Shown here piece by piece: positions 46,153 to 57,024 of a stretch of 64,000 nt of DNA. The notes beneath the pieces were generated by a model. The model ran no database searches, had not been told where the DNA came from, and saw only the letters and a program-made list of their open reading frames with translations. Source of the stretch: Clostridiaceae bacterium (GTDB lineage Bacteria; Bacillota; Clostridia; CAYPLH01; DUMO01); the NCBI GenBank assembly GCA_012839865.1, contig DUMO01000055.1:1-64000 (forward strand). Reading direction: 5' to 3'. Every line of letters starts with the position of its first letter. Within the stretch, counting starts at the first letter, position 1. The position numbers were made by a program, and so were the translations under genes.

Positions 46153-46189
46153 ACTTTTTGATTAAGTTTAATAATAAAGGAGAATGATT

Positions 46190-47176
46190 ATGGATCCATT
46201 GTTTTTTATAATTTTTTTAGGAGCTATTGCAGTATTTATAGTATTATTCTTTAACTTTATACCTTTTGGCTTGTGGATTTCGGCTTTTGCCGCAGGAGTA
46301 AGAATCAGTTTCCTGACACTTTTGGGAATGAAACTTAGAAGAGTTACCCCCTCACGTATTGTCAACCCGTTAATAAAAGCATCAAAAGCTGGTTTGGATG
46401 TTTCCATTAACAAGCTTGAGGCCCACTATCTTGCAGGAGGAAACATAGACCAGGTGGTAGATGCATTGATTGCCGCCCAAAGGGCAAACATACCCTTAAG
46501 CTTTGAAAGGGCTGCTGCAATTGACCTTGCAGGCAGAAACGTGCTTGAAGCAGTCCGGATGAGCGTCAATCCAAAGGTAATAGAAACTCCTATGATAGCA
46601 GCTATTGCCAAGGACGGTATTGAGCTTAAAACCAAAGCCCGTGTAACAGTGAGAGCCAACATTGACCGTCTGGTTGGCGGAGCCGGAGAAGCAACAATAA
46701 TTGCCCGGGTTGGAGAAGGTATAGTCACAACGGTTGGTTCAGCCGTCTCCCACAAAGATGTGCTTGAAAACCCTGACCTTATTTCAAGAACAGTGCTTAA
46801 CAAAGGGCTTGACGCAGGTACTGCCTTTGAGATTCTGTCCATAGATATTGCGGATGTTGACGTAGGGCGCAACATCGGTGCCCAGCTTCAAATTGACCAG
46901 TCTGAAGCTGATAAAAGGATTGCCCAGGCGAAAGCTGAAGAAAGAAGGGCTATGGCGGTGGCAAGGGAACAGGAAATGAAAGCAGCCGTTCAGGAAATGA
47001 GAGCAAAGGTTGTTGAGTCTGAAGCCCAGGTGCCAAAAGCCATGGCAGAAGCTTTAAGAGAAGGAAAAATAAGTGTAATGGACTACTACAATCTCCAAAA
47101 CCTGATTGCCGATACGCAAATGAGGGATATGATTTCCAGGATTGGCCAGACAGATACTTCAAAAGAAAAAAAATAA
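46190..47176 (+). CDS. floA: Flotillin-like membrane scaffold FloA
   Basis: SPFH-family protein of 328 residues that forms membrane microdomains. The N-terminus has a hydrophobic hairpin (about 3-40) anchoring it in the membrane. The SPFH/PHB part includes [52 protein letters not shown] and [31 protein letters not shown], all typical of FloA/YqfA. The C-terminal third is an Ala/Glu/Lys-rich coiled coil for oligomerisation. The ATG at 46190, 7 nt after AAAGGAG, is preferred over an ATG 6 nt upstream. Confidence 0.95.
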   Translation: MDPLFFIIFLGAIAVFIVLFFNFIPFGLWISAFAAGVRISFLTLLGMKLRRVTPSRIVNPLIKASKAGLDVSINKLEAHYLAGGNIDQVVDALIAAQRANIPLSFERAAAIDLAGRNVLEAVRMSVNPKVIETPMIAAIAKDGIELKTKARVTVRANIDRLVGGAGEATIIARVGEGIVTTVGSAVSHKDVLENPDLISRTVLNKGLDAGTAFEILSIDIADVDVGRNIGAQLQIDQSEADKRIAQAKAEERRAMAVAREQEMKAAVQEMRAKVVESEAQVPKAMAEALREGKISVMDYYNLQNLIADTQMRDMISRIGQTDTSKEKK

Positions 47177-47210
47177 CATGTCTTAATTAAAAATGTGTTG
47201 GGATGGTACT

Positions 47211-47984
47211 ATGGATTTAAAAGTATTGATTGTTGATGATGATGAAGGTGTCCAGCTTCTTCTTGGGAAAATACTTGAAAAAATTGAAGGGTTTGAAGTT
47301 TCAGGCATTGCTTCAGATGGTGGGTCAGCCCTTTCCATGATTGAAATAGATGAACCCCACATTGTCTTTATGGATGTTGAAATGCCAGGGCTGAACGGAA
47401 TTGAGTGTGCCAGAAAAATAATGGACATCAACCCGAAAATAATAATCATTTTTGCCACTGCCCACCAGGAGTACATGCCTGAGGCCTTCGAATTATATGC
47501 TTTTGACTATCTGGTAAAACCTTTCAGGGTGGAAAGGATTAAAAATACCCTTGAAAGAATAAAGGATACTTTCAGAGTACAGAATTATATTGCTGATAGT
47601 TCTGTAAAAAGTGCTGTAGACTGCATACCAAATTACACTGCAAAAAATAAAATGAGTCTTGATAAAGTCGTAATCAGGAACAAAGACGGAATAAGTTTTG
47701 TTGATATGAATGAAATAATCCTCATCCAGCGGGAAAACAGGAATACGGTTATCTGTACCGCTGATGAGGAATATATTACTTCCGAAGGATTAAGTGAGCT
47801 TTATGAACGCCTTGACAAAAATCTTTTTTTCAGAAGCCACAAATCCTATATAATAAACCTTTCGATGATATCTAAAATATACCCTTACGGCCGCTGGACA
47901 TTTATCGTAAAATTCAAAAATACCTGCAAGGACGCCCTTATAACTTACAAGCAGTATGAGGAGTTAAAAAGCTTCTTTAGATGA
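47211..47984 (+). CDS. LytTR-family response regulator
   Basis: A 257-residue regulator with a receiver domain (1-122: acidic DDD at 9-11, phospho-acceptor Asp55 in IVFMDVEMPGLNG, Lys in YLVKPF) and a C-terminal LytTR DNA-binding domain (about 150-257: VIRNKDGISFVDMNEIILIQRENRNTVIC...LFFRSHKSYIINLSMISKI). It follows floA by 34 nt. The natural kinase partner is the AgrC-type kinase at the head of the cluster. The ATG at 47211 follows GGGATGG. Confidence 0.92.
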   Translation: MDLKVLIVDDDEGVQLLLGKILEKIEGFEVSGIASDGGSALSMIEIDEPHIVFMDVEMPGLNGIECARKIMDINPKIIIIFATAHQEYMPEAFELYAFDYLVKPFRVERIKNTLERIKDTFRVQNYIADSSVKSAVDCIPNYTAKNKMSLDKVVIRNKDGISFVDMNEIILIQRENRNTVICTADEEYITSEGLSELYERLDKNLFFRSHKSYIINLSMISKIYPYGRWTFIVKFKNTCKDALITYKQYEELKSFFR

Positions 47985-48051
47985 GAAGGTAAGATTGTTG
48001 CCGCCAATATGAAGTGTGTATGGCAATATATAAATGAAACTATTACACTGA

Positions 48052-48274
48052 AGTAAAGTAAACGAACTGTGTGCAGACATAATAAGGCAATTATTTTGAG
48101 AAAACCAACGGTTCTCCTCATGCAAAAATGCTAACGCTTTTTACTCGCCCTCCGTGGCTCGAAAAAGCTAAAAAAACATCCTGTTTTTTTCACGCATTTT
48201 TGCATTCGGCTCACCTGGTTTTCTAACAAAATAAAGCCGATTGTTATGCCTGCACACAGTTCGTTTGCTTTACT
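48052..48274. repeat. Nested palindromic element, copy 2
   Basis: Outer arms beginning AGTAAAGTAAACGAACTG (48052) and ending CAGTTCGTTTGCTTTACT (48274) pair over about 30 bp with one wobble and one mismatch. CATGCAAAAATGC (from 48119) faces GCATTTTTGCAT (from 48194). The core from TTTTTACTCGCC to CACGCATTTTTGC is nearly identical to copy 1, while the arms differ in sequence yet remain self-complementary. It lies between convergent genes, as copy 1 does. Confidence 0.85.
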
Positions 48275-48292
48275 GCTGCCAATTAATAATAA

Positions 48293-48318
48293 TAAAAAAT
48301 CCGGGCATTTGCCCGGAT
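48293..48318 (-). terminator. Terminator of the V-ATPase operon
   Basis: On the minus strand ATCCGGGC (48311-48318) and GCCCGGAT (48299-48306) form an 8-bp GC-rich stem with a 4-nt loop, followed by TTTTTTATT. Confidence 0.92.
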
Positions 48319-48358
48319 AATGCTTATATGCTATCTCTTCCCTATTACTGTTTTTATA

Positions 48359-49027
48359 TTATTCTTCTTTCAGCCTGGCTTTATAGTTATGAGCCTCTTC
48401 AAGCATCATATCTTTGACTTTCATCAATCGTGTAAGGTTTCCCCTCTCGTTTTCATCAAGCTTCATAGATATATACTTGATGGTTTCCGTTAACTGGGGA
48501 ATCAATACGTATTCCAGGGCATTGACCCTTCTTCTGGTTTTCTCTATTTCTGCAGCCAGAAGCTGTACAGTCTTCTCCAACTGGGCAAGCTTGAGCATGT
48601 AAGGGAATACTTCAGACAAGGTGGAAATTGCTCCATCAAGCTCTCCTGATGTAGTTGCAAACCCGTATGGATACACATTGCTTTCGTCTGTACTCTCAGT
48701 AGTAAAACTCAGTATGGGCACTTCCACTCCCATGATATTACCCTCTTCTGCTTTCAGAGCTATTTTCTGCTTTGGAAACATGAGAGCTTCTCCAAGGAAT
48801 TCTGATGACATCACAGCCCTTGCAATAAGGAATTTTTTATGAACTTCGCCAATCATTCTCTCAACAGTTTCCCTTAACTCCTTATTTTGCTTTACAAGCT
48901 CAAGAAACTGCTTCATGAGTTCATCACGCTTGTCTTTTAAGAGCTTATGACCTCTTCTGGCAGTTTTAAGCCTGTTTTTCAGTCTCGTAAGCTCCATTCT
49001 TGTTGGATTTATTTGCATAACAGCCAT
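48359..49027 (-). CDS. ntpD: V-type ATPase subunit D
   Basis: Central rotor shaft of the V1 sector, 222 residues. Its N- and C-terminal helices form the long coiled coil (QINPTRMELTRLKNRLKTARRGHKLLKDKRDELMKQF at the start; RRVNALEYVLIPQLTETIKYISMKLDENERGNLTRLMKVKDM near the end), the family signatures. It follows subunit B by 17 nt and is the last gene of the operon. Confidence 0.95.
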   Translation of the reverse strand: MAVMQINPTRMELTRLKNRLKTARRGHKLLKDKRDELMKQFLELVKQNKELRETVERMIGEVHKKFLIARAVMSSEFLGEALMFPKQKIALKAEEGNIMGVEVPILSFTTESTDESNVYPYGFATTSGELDGAISTLSEVFPYMLKLAQLEKTVQLLAAEIEKTRRRVNALEYVLIPQLTETIKYISMKLDENERGNLTRLMKVKDMMLEEAHNYKARLKEE

Positions 49028-49044
49028 CTTTGCTCACCCTGGAA

Positions 49045-50415
49045 TTAATTTTTATAATATTTTTCAATATACTCATCCCTGATACGTTTCAGCTCTTCCT
49101 TCGGCAGACCGGACAACAGTTTCCATCCTATATCAAGGGTTTTCTCAATTGTCCTGTCCTCATCATAGCCCTGGGAGACATATTCCTTCTCAAAATTGTC
49201 GGCAAACTTTGAATAAAGCTTGTCTATATCAGTCAAGGCTGCTTCGCCAAGTATGATGGCAAGCTCCTTTGCTTCCTTGCCTCGTGCATATGCGGCAAAA
49301 AGCTGGTTCATGGTATCAGCGTGGTCTTCACGGGTCTTGCCCTTGCCAATACCTTTATCCTTAAGCCTTGAAAGAGACGGAAGCACGTCAATGGGCGGCA
49401 TGATGCCTTTTCTGTACAATTCCCTGCTGAGGATTATCTGCCCTTCCGTAATATAACCTGTCAAGTCCGGGATGGGATGAGTCTTGTCATCTTCCGGCAT
49501 GCTTAAAATAGGTATAAGTGTAATACTCCCCTTATTGTCCTTTTTCCTTCCTGCTCTTTCATATATAGTGGCAAGATCTGTGTACATGTAACCGGGATAC
49601 CCTCTTCTGCCGGGTACTTCCTTTCTTGCAGCCGAAACTTCCCGAAGGGCTTCGGCATAATAAGTTATATCCGTAAGTATTACAAGAACATGTATGTCCT
49701 TTTCAAAGGCAAGATATTCTGCTGCAGTAAGGGCCATACGGGGTGTTGAAATCCTCTCAATGGCAGGGTCGTTTGCAAGGTTCATAAACAAAACCGCACG
49801 GTCTATGGCTCCTGTTCTTTTAAAGTCGGATATAAAGAAGTCTGCTTCTTCGTAAGTTATTCCGATAGCTGCAAATACCACCGCAAACCTGCTTTCGGTT
49901 CCCAAAACCTTGGCCTGTCTCGCTATCTGGGCGGCAAGCTGTGCATGGGGAAGTCCTGACCCGGAGAATATTGGTAGTTTCTGCCCCCTGACAAGGGTAT
50001 TCAATCCGTCGATTGCTGAAATTCCTGTCTGAATAAATTCCGAAGGGTAATCTCTGGCTGTCGGGTTTATCGGCGTCCCGTTTATATCAATTCTCTCATC
50101 AGGAATTATTTCCGGGCCTCCGTCTATAGGTCTGCCAAGCCCGTCAAAAACCCTTCCCAGCATGTCCATTGAAACAGGAAGCTCAATACCCCTTCCCAGG
50201 AATCTAACCTTGCTTTGGGCTGCATTAATTCCCTGGGCACTTTCAAAAAGCTGAACCAGAGCATTGTCTTCGTCTACTTCCAGAACCCTGCATCTTCTGA
50301 TTTCACCATTTCCCAGTTCAATTTCGCCCAATTCTCCGTATTTAACACCTTCAACACACCTTACAAGAAGCAACGGACCCGCTACTTCCGATATTGTTTT
50401 ATACTCCTTAAGCAT
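49045..50415 (-). CDS. ntpB: V-type ATPase subunit B
   Basis: Regulatory nucleotide-binding subunit of the V1 head, 456 residues. It has the beta-barrel N-terminus and the F1-like core with [17 protein letters not shown] in place of a canonical Walker A, which is normal for non-catalytic B subunits. The family signature [19 protein letters not shown] is present. The ATG at 50415 lies inside the 3' end of subunit A (8-nt overlap), 4 nt after GGTGAG. Confidence 0.96.
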   Translation of the reverse strand: MLKEYKTISEVAGPLLLVRCVEGVKYGELGEIELGNGEIRRCRVLEVDEDNALVQLFESAQGINAAQSKVRFLGRGIELPVSMDMLGRVFDGLGRPIDGGPEIIPDERIDINGTPINPTARDYPSEFIQTGISAIDGLNTLVRGQKLPIFSGSGLPHAQLAAQIARQAKVLGTESRFAVVFAAIGITYEEADFFISDFKRTGAIDRAVLFMNLANDPAIERISTPRMALTAAEYLAFEKDIHVLVILTDITYYAEALREVSAARKEVPGRRGYPGYMYTDLATIYERAGRKKDNKGSITLIPILSMPEDDKTHPIPDLTGYITEGQIILSRELYRKGIMPPIDVLPSLSRLKDKGIGKGKTREDHADTMNQLFAAYARGKEAKELAIILGEAALTDIDKLYSKFADNFEKEYVSQGYDEDRTIEKTLDIGWKLLSGLPKEELKRIRDEYIEKYYKN

Positions 50416-52186
50416 TTTGCTCACCTGCCTTTGACGCCAGGGCATCTATCTGGCTTACCAGTTCTTCACTGATTTTGCCAAGAGTCTCATTTACATTTTG
50501 TTCCCCGACATATTTTGCTCTTCCAATTCTCTCTCTGACAGGCAAATTGAAAAGGTCCTTTATATCGACACCATTTTCCAATGCCTTTTTACCTCTATAA
50601 TAAAATTCCATTATTAGCTTCAACATTTTGTACTGCTTGTTAAGGGATGTATATGTGTCAACATCATGGAAAGCATTCTGATGGAGGTAATCTTCCCTGA
50701 TGGACTTAGCCTGTTCGAGTATAAGCCTGTCACCCGGTGAAAGGGAATCCACACCAACCAGCCTGACAATTTCTTCAAGCTCAGCTTCTTCCTGAAGTAT
50801 TCTCATGGCATCAGCTCGTAATGTTTCCCAATCCCTTGAAATATTTTCGCTTTTCCATTTATCCAGCATGTCAAGATATAATGAATAGCTGTTGAGCCAG
50901 TTTATTGCCGGAAAATGTCTTCTATAGGCAAGAGCTGAATCAAGTCCCCAGAATACCTTTATTATTCTCATTGTTGCCTGTGTTACAGGTTCCGACAAGT
51001 CTCCTCCCGGGGGAGATACTGCACCTATGGCGGTTATTGACCCTTCTCTTCCGTTGGTGCCTATACTTATAACCCTGCCGGCCCTTTCATAAAATTGTGC
51101 AAGCCTTGAACCCAGATAAGCAGGATATCCTTCTTCGCCCGGCATTTCTTCGAGGCGTCCGGACATTTCCCTTAGGGCTTCAGCCCACCTTGATGTGGAA
51201 TCTGCCATTAGGGCAACATTGTAACCCATGTCCCTGAAATACTCTGCAATTGTTATTCCGGTATAAATTGATGCCTCACGGGCTGCAACAGGCATATCCG
51301 ATGTATTTGCTATCAATACCGTTCTGTTCATCAGGGATTCCCCGGTGGTGGGATCTTTCAGCTTTGGGAATTCCAGAAGAACGTCGGTCATTTCATTTCC
51401 TCTTTCTCCGCAGCCGATATACACCACTATTTCAGCATCCGCCCACTTGGCAAGCTGATGCTGTACAACGGTCTTGCCGCTGCCAAAGGGTCCGGGAACT
51501 GCTGCTACGCCACCTTTGGCAATGGGGAACAAAGTATCGATAATTCTCTGACCTGTAACCAGCGGAGCCTCAGGCGACAATTTCTTATTATACGGTCTTC
51601 CCTTTCTGACCGGCCATTTCTGCATTAAAGTAATATCTGCAATTTCCCCGTTGTCCTGACGAACTTTTGCAACTGTCTCCTCTACGGTAAATTCACCTTC
51701 AATAATCTCAATCAATTTACCCGAAATTCCATAAGGTACCATTATACGGTGTTCAATAATTGAGTTTTCCATGACTCTGCCTATTATATCGCCGGCAGAT
51801 ACACGCAAACCTTTCTCTATCGTAGGTTCAAACTTCCATTTTTTAGTCCTGTCCAGAGCATTGGCTTCAATGCCTCTTGCTATGTTGCTTCCGGCCATTT
51901 CCCTGATCTTGGTCAATGGTCTTTGAATACCGTCAAAAATCTGACCGATAAGGCCGGGGCCCAATTCCACGCTCAAAGGTGAACCTGTTGACACAACCGG
52001 TTCTCCGGGACCTAAGCCCGCTGTTTCCTCATAGACCTGTATTGATGCCCTATCACCATGTATCTCAAGTATCTCGCCTATTAAGTTATGCTCGCTGACA
52101 CGAACAACGTCAAACATATTCGCAGCCCTCATTCCCTCTGCTATAACAAGAGGACCGGAAACTTTAACTATAGTTCCGCCATTCAA
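50408..52186 (-). CDS. ntpA: V-type ATPase catalytic subunit A
   Basis: Catalytic subunit of V1, 592 residues. The P-loop is GPFGSGKTV, with the catalytic Glu in [17 protein letters not shown] and the Walker B/ATP region [39 protein letters not shown]. The bulge domain unique to A subunits (about 115-190) is present. It follows subunit F by 65 nt and overlaps B. Confidence 0.97.
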   Translation of the reverse strand: MNGGTIVKVSGPLVIAEGMRAANMFDVVRVSEHNLIGEILEIHGDRASIQVYEETAGLGPGEPVVSTGSPLSVELGPGLIGQIFDGIQRPLTKIREMAGSNIARGIEANALDRTKKWKFEPTIEKGLRVSAGDIIGRVMENSIIEHRIMVPYGISGKLIEIIEGEFTVEETVAKVRQDNGEIADITLMQKWPVRKGRPYNKKLSPEAPLVTGQRIIDTLFPIAKGGVAAVPGPFGSGKTVVQHQLAKWADAEIVVYIGCGERGNEMTDVLLEFPKLKDPTTGESLMNRTVLIANTSDMPVAAREASIYTGITIAEYFRDMGYNVALMADSTSRWAEALREMSGRLEEMPGEEGYPAYLGSRLAQFYERAGRVISIGTNGREGSITAIGAVSPPGGDLSEPVTQATMRIIKVFWGLDSALAYRRHFPAINWLNSYSLYLDMLDKWKSENISRDWETLRADAMRILQEEAELEEIVRLVGVDSLSPGDRLILEQAKSIREDYLHQNAFHDVDTYTSLNKQYKMLKLIMEFYYRGKKALENGVDIKDLFNLPVRERIGRAKYVGEQNVNETLGKISEELVSQIDALASKAGEQNA

Positions 52187-52251
52187 ATATATCCCTTCTT
52201 TCTGATCCAGGTTTTAGAAATCAAATTGTACCTTAAAGAAATAAAATGGCA

Positions 52252-52569
52252 TTAATTACCAAACAGTATATTCGCACCTACTGCCCGTTCCACAGCATTT
52301 CTTACTGCCTGCATGCCTATATTCTCAGATCCCTTGATTCCGGGTATCGGTACAACAACAGGAAAACTCTGCTCTTTGTATTTTTGGATAAGCGGCAGAA
52401 TTTCCTTCGCAGTAGTTTCTGTAATATATATAAGGGCAAATTCTTCATTCACAAGTTTTGTAAAAACGCTTTCAGCTTCTGTTTTATCTTTTACAGGAAA
52501 AATATTTAATCCCAGCGCCAAAAAACCAAGAATACTGTCTTTATCCCCTATAACACCAATCTTATACAT
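52252..52569 (-). CDS. ntpG: V-type ATPase subunit F
   Basis: A 105-residue Rossmann-like central-stalk subunit that contacts D (named NtpG in E. hirae). The family start KIGVIGDKDSILGFLALGL and the loop ALIYITETTAKEI are present. It ends AVGANILFGN. It overlaps subunit C by 8 nt. Confidence 0.92.
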   Translation of the reverse strand: MYKIGVIGDKDSILGFLALGLNIFPVKDKTEAESVFTKLVNEEFALIYITETTAKEILPLIQKYKEQSFPVVVPIPGIKGSENIGMQAVRNAVERAVGANILFGN

Positions 52570-53563
52570 AGGTCTCCCTCAGCCTTTCTTTAATTATTTC
52601 GCCTGGAATGTTGTTTATCTTCCCTGTCATTATAATTCTTACATTCCTTATTTCATTTTCTTTTGCAAAAAGGTAACCCACCAGAGGTTCCACATCAAAG
52701 ACAGAATATTTATGCTTCTTGACAAAATCCAAAATGTAATTATCCGAAAGCTTTTCGTATGTAGACATAATACCCTTTTCATAGCTTTCGGCACTACTTA
52801 TTAGAAGTTTTTCATATTCCGTGGATGCCAAAACTTCCATCAAACCATTGATTCCTTTTTCAAGATTTTCCAACAGCAAATCCTGATTCACTTTTCCGCC
52901 GGGAAGCAAAACATTCCCAAGGAAGTCCCCGGTCTTTCCCATCAGTCTTACTCTTAAGAAAGAGCTGATATTTGTCAAATCAATAATTATTTTATTCAAC
53001 TCAATAATAAAACGCTTTTTGGAAGCCCTGGCAATATTAATTGCTTCGATTGCAGCAGCCCTGTCAAGAATCAGGTCAATAACCTGAGGGTCGGATGTTT
53101 TGTTGAATGTTTCCACACAATCCAAAACAGCATTTCTCATTTCTTCCGACATATCGTCGAGTTTTCTGTCTCTGACCATGAGCTTCAATTCAGAATAAGG
53201 TATCGTGCTGGTGTCAAGGAGCAGTTCATCCTGCGCATAACCCTTGTATTCAGATTTGATGATAACTTTTAAATTATGATAATCATTTTTCAACCTGAAT
53301 ATTTTGAAAACCTCAGGCTCCGGAGCTATTTCCGCCATCAGATCGTACAGTCTTTTGTATTCCAGCTTTAGTGACTCCTCAATTTCATAAGGATCATTAT
53401 TGCTGCTGCTCTTAAAACTGTAGCCTGATTCCTGCAGCATTTTTACTGCCTCATCAATGGTTCTTGCATCAACCATTCTGTAAAGCGAATCTTTATTAAG
53501 AAGCTTGTTTTCAATAACCTGTATTCTGGCTACAGCGTAAGCATATTCCGTATCATAGGACAA
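52562..53563 (-). CDS. ntpC: V-type ATPase subunit C
   Basis: A 333-residue, all-helical subunit (d-type/AC39 family) that sits on the membrane rotor and takes the central shaft. Typical segments are SYDTEYAYAVARIQVIENKLL at the N-terminus and FRLKNDYHNLKVIIKSEYKG. A GTG at 53572 overlaps the ribosome-binding site; the TTG at 53563 is 8 nt after GGGAG and is preferred. The start is moderately certain; the identity is firm. Confidence 0.93.
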   Translation of the reverse strand: MSYDTEYAYAVARIQVIENKLLNKDSLYRMVDARTIDEAVKMLQESGYSFKSSSNNDPYEIEESLKLEYKRLYDLMAEIAPEPEVFKIFRLKNDYHNLKVIIKSEYKGYAQDELLLDTSTIPYSELKLMVRDRKLDDMSEEMRNAVLDCVETFNKTSDPQVIDLILDRAAAIEAINIARASKKRFIIELNKIIIDLTNISSFLRVRLMGKTGDFLGNVLLPGGKVNQDLLLENLEKGINGLMEVLASTEYEKLLISSAESYEKGIMSTYEKLSDNYILDFVKKHKYSVFDVEPLVGYLFAKENEIRNVRIIMTGKINNIPGEIIKERLRETYV

Positions 53564-53646
53564 ACTGATCACTCCCTAAATCCTGCTCATTCCGAACCAA
53601 GCAAAAAAATCAATAAGATTGCATTCATATTCAGTCAATAAAATTG

Positions 53647-54249
53647 CTATTCTCCAAACAATATTGATACAACTTCCTTTTCCAGTTCATTGCGATTCAT
53701 CCTTATAATCGTGGAAAAAGTATTGTTGTATTCGATATCACCCTTTTTCAATATAAAACCGCCATCGAATTTTCCTGGTTCACCGGACAGTTTCAAATTG
53801 CCCTTCAAACCCTTTTGGGCAATTTTTTTATTAATTTCATCTATAAACATTAATCCTAAACGTTCTCTATCCTTATGTGATAAAATAATCTCTTCATCAC
53901 CGGTAATAACAGCTTTGGATATCATGTCAAGAAGTATCTTCCCATACTCCTCCTTTGGAAGAGAATTAAGATTGTCCACAGCCTTTTGTAATACTTCATC
54001 AATCAATTTCTGCTTTGCTGAAAGCTTAATTTTTCTAACCTCAAGCCGTGCTGAACCGACAAGTCTTTCCTTTTTGAGGTCAGCTTCCTTTTCAGCTTTT
54101 TTAATAATCTCCTGCTTCTTTTTTTCTCCTTCTTCCCTGGCTGCTTTTATGATATCTGCAGCCTCTTTTCTGGCATCGGCAATACTTGAATCTGCTTCAA
54201 TGCGGGCATCTTCAAGTATTTTCTCCACCAAATTTCGAGCATTTGACAT
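53647..54249 (-). CDS. ntpE: V-type ATPase subunit E
   Basis: Peripheral-stalk subunit of 200 residues. The N-terminal half is a long Ala/Lys/Glu coiled coil (EKILEDARIEADSSIADARKEAADIIKAAREEGEKKKQEI), and the C-terminal half is the globular head (PGKFDGGFILKKGDIEYNNTFSTII). The ATG at 54249 lies 9 nt after GGAG; an ATG upstream contains that site. Confidence 0.93.
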   Translation of the reverse strand: MSNARNLVEKILEDARIEADSSIADARKEAADIIKAAREEGEKKKQEIIKKAEKEADLKKERLVGSARLEVRKIKLSAKQKLIDEVLQKAVDNLNSLPKEEYGKILLDMISKAVITGDEEIILSHKDRERLGLMFIDEINKKIAQKGLKGNLKLSGEPGKFDGGFILKKGDIEYNNTFSTIIRMNRNELEKEVVSILFGE

Positions 54250-54266
54250 ATCGGCACACTCCATTT

Positions 54267-54752
<486 letters not shown>

Positions 54753-56711
54753 TTATTTTACCTCCTGTTTAAGTTTTATGTATTTAGTATTTATTTTTAA
54801 AGGATCAAAGGCCTTACCTCCGTCCTCATAAAACCTGCCGAAAAACTCTACATACTGGAGACGGGCCGCATGAACAAAGGCTCCCAGTCCTCCGGACAGA
54901 ATGTTGAAGGTATGCCCGATGAGAGCAACTATAATTAACAGGATTATACCGAAAATATTGTCAACCCCGAGAATTGTGCCCATGGTATTAATAACAGATG
55001 CAATAACTGCACCCGCCATACCCATGGCTAGAAGCCTTGAGTAGGACAGAATATCGCTTAAAATACCAACAGTGTCATATAATTTCAATACACCGCTTAA
55101 CAGTTTTCTGAATATTCCCTTCTGGCTTCTTCCCTGTGTAAGGACAATTGAAATTACTCCTCCAATTGCCATATACTTACCCGCAACACTAAGTGACGGC
55201 ACTGCCAAAAGAGCAAGACCACCCAGGAAAATATACCAGGTAAGTACATCAAATATGGCATCAAGAATTTTACCGTCCCTTATAAGCATATAGCCTTTAA
55301 TACCCATGCTGAATAAAATTTGTACAGCTCCAAATATGACACACCAAAGAAGCATTCTTAAAGGATCTTCCAGGGAGTTGAACCATAATGGCGGTATAAC
55401 ACCGGGTCTCCCAAAAATCTGATCGAACAGGTCTCCAAACCATCCGCCGAAAAGGGCACCTATTATAACAGTTGCAGCACCACACAAAAAAAGAAGTTTA
55501 ATTGACTTTTCCATTGTGCCTTCCAACTTGTAACGCCAGATAAAAAAGCCTGAAATTAAAAGCATTAATAATCCGTACGCTGCATCACCCATCATAACAG
55601 CAAATGAAATCAGGAAAAAGGGTGCCAGAAGTCCCGTGGCATCCACGCCATGGGAACCTGGAAGGCTGTATAATTCCAATAATGGCTCAAAAGGCCTTAT
55701 AAGACTGTTGTTTCGCAGTAGTACGGGAAACTCTTCCCCGTCTTCAGGTTCACTTATCTCAACAAGACAGGTGAATTCATTTTCAATTTTTTCTTTAACC
55801 TTACCGGCAAGTTCACTTGGGAGCCAACCTTCAAAAATGAAGGAATTGTCTGTTTTCATCAGGTTGTTGTATGATTTCTCCCTGTCCAGCTCCATCATAA
55901 ACCAGTCGTGCAGGATTTCCAGGTCAAAAAGTATGGAAGACAGCTCCTTTACTTCATTTGCCAAAACTTCACGGGAATTTTGTATTTCTTCCGTCTCCTT
56001 TTTGAGTCTTTCAATATTCTGGCTGACAGTGCCTTCAAGGCCGTCAAATGCAGTTCTGCTGAACCCATACTTTTGTAGTATCTCGACTACAGATTTTTCT
56101 ATTGAGTTGTGATAAAGTACAGCACAATAAATTTGTTCACTGGTCTTGCTTACTATATGGAATATGCTGAATGGTGCATTTTTTTCCAGTTCATCCTTGA
56201 TAACATCAATCTCCGTGTTTTCAGGCAATGTTCCAAGAATTATCGTAGTTTTCCCGGTTGAGCATTGATTGACAGGGAGATTGAAAGATTGCCATGGTAT
56301 GAGTAATTGAATAAGATTATTCAGCTTGCTTTCCTGGGAACGTAAGCTTGAAAGCTCTGATTCAATTTCGTCAATTCGGGAAACAGTATTCATTATATTA
56401 GGTTTTTTCTCTAAAACCTTGTTTATTTCAGAGGTAACGATTTCTCTTTTAGGTTCCAGAAAACCTTTTTTTCTTTGGTCGTACGGGCTGAAGTATTTAA
56501 TGGCGGATTCGATTTTCCGGATATCTGTCTCAAGCTCATTTTGCCTGTCAAGGCAGCCATCCCGGTTTACAAGCCCGGACCAGTTTTCATCATTGAGTTT
56601 GCTCTCTGCTTCGGATATTTCAACTACCCCCATACTCATGAGGGAATCCAATAACCTCTTTTTTTCCTTTTCAAGTCCGGCAAGGGCTATCTTGCTCATT
56701 TTAACGATCAT
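54753..56711 (-). CDS. ntpI: V-type ATPase subunit I (a-type stator)
   Basis: A 652-residue membrane stator that forms the ion half-channels. The first 330 residues are soluble, with long coiled coils linking to the peripheral stalks. The C-terminal half has seven or eight transmembrane helices, starting near LLAPFFLISFAVMMGDAAYGLLM. The conserved Arg-bearing helix region SYSRLLAMGMAGAVIASVIN and the end ALIGHTFNILSGGLGAFVHAARLQYVEFFGRFYEDGGKAFDPL are clear. It overlaps the G/H gene by 11 nt. Confidence 0.96.
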   Translation of the reverse strand: MIVKMSKIALAGLEKEKKRLLDSLMSMGVVEISEAESKLNDENWSGLVNRDGCLDRQNELETDIRKIESAIKYFSPYDQRKKGFLEPKREIVTSEINKVLEKKPNIMNTVSRIDEIESELSSLRSQESKLNNLIQLLIPWQSFNLPVNQCSTGKTTIILGTLPENTEIDVIKDELEKNAPFSIFHIVSKTSEQIYCAVLYHNSIEKSVVEILQKYGFSRTAFDGLEGTVSQNIERLKKETEEIQNSREVLANEVKELSSILFDLEILHDWFMMELDREKSYNNLMKTDNSFIFEGWLPSELAGKVKEKIENEFTCLVEISEPEDGEEFPVLLRNNSLIRPFEPLLELYSLPGSHGVDATGLLAPFFLISFAVMMGDAAYGLLMLLISGFFIWRYKLEGTMEKSIKLLFLCGAATVIIGALFGGWFGDLFDQIFGRPGVIPPLWFNSLEDPLRMLLWCVIFGAVQILFSMGIKGYMLIRDGKILDAIFDVLTWYIFLGGLALLAVPSLSVAGKYMAIGGVISIVLTQGRSQKGIFRKLLSGVLKLYDTVGILSDILSYSRLLAMGMAGAVIASVINTMGTILGVDNIFGIILLIIVALIGHTFNILSGGLGAFVHAARLQYVEFFGRFYEDGGKAFDPLKINTKYIKLKQEVK

Positions 56712-57024
56712 GACCTTTTATTATCCTCCCGATAATAAAATCAACAGCTTTTTCAATATTTCCCTTGACACTTTCATTTAATGATTCGCAATCTTTTAGA
56801 GCTTCTGCATTTATCTTTTCAATTTCTCTGTTTGCATCTTCCTCGGCATCATTCAAAAGCTTCGCAGCATGAGCTTCGGCTTCCTGAATTGAACGATCAA
56901 CAATTTTGGCAGCTTCTTCATAAGCATCTTTTATTATTTGACGGCTGTCCAGTCTGGCCTTATTCTTTATTTGCTCTGCCTCATTTTCAGCTTTTTTGAT
57001 GTCTTTTACGATATCAATCAGCAC
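56701..57024 (-). CDS. ntpF: V-type ATPase subunit G/H
   Basis: A 107-residue coiled-coil partner of subunit E in the peripheral stalk (NtpF of E. hirae). Nearly the whole chain is an Ala/Glu/Lys helix with the heptad pattern EAEQIKNKARLDSRQIIKDAYEEAAKIVDRSIQEAEAHAAKLL. The GTG at 57024 follows GGGTGG and is chosen over a GTG 39 nt upstream without a site. It is the first gene of the nine-gene operon (G/H-I-K-E-C-F-A-B-D), the E. hirae order. Confidence 0.88.
   Translation of the reverse strand: MLIDIVKDIKKAENEAEQIKNKARLDSRQIIKDAYEEAAKIVDRSIQEAEAHAAKLLNDAEEDANREIEKINAEALKDCESLNESVKGNIEKAVDFIIGRIIKGHDR

Larger units (their letters stand above)
47985..48358. other. Convergent intergenic stretch LytTR regulator / V-ATPase
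   Basis: No gene is supported. It holds the second nested palindromic element and the terminator of the V-ATPase operon. Confidence 0.6.
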
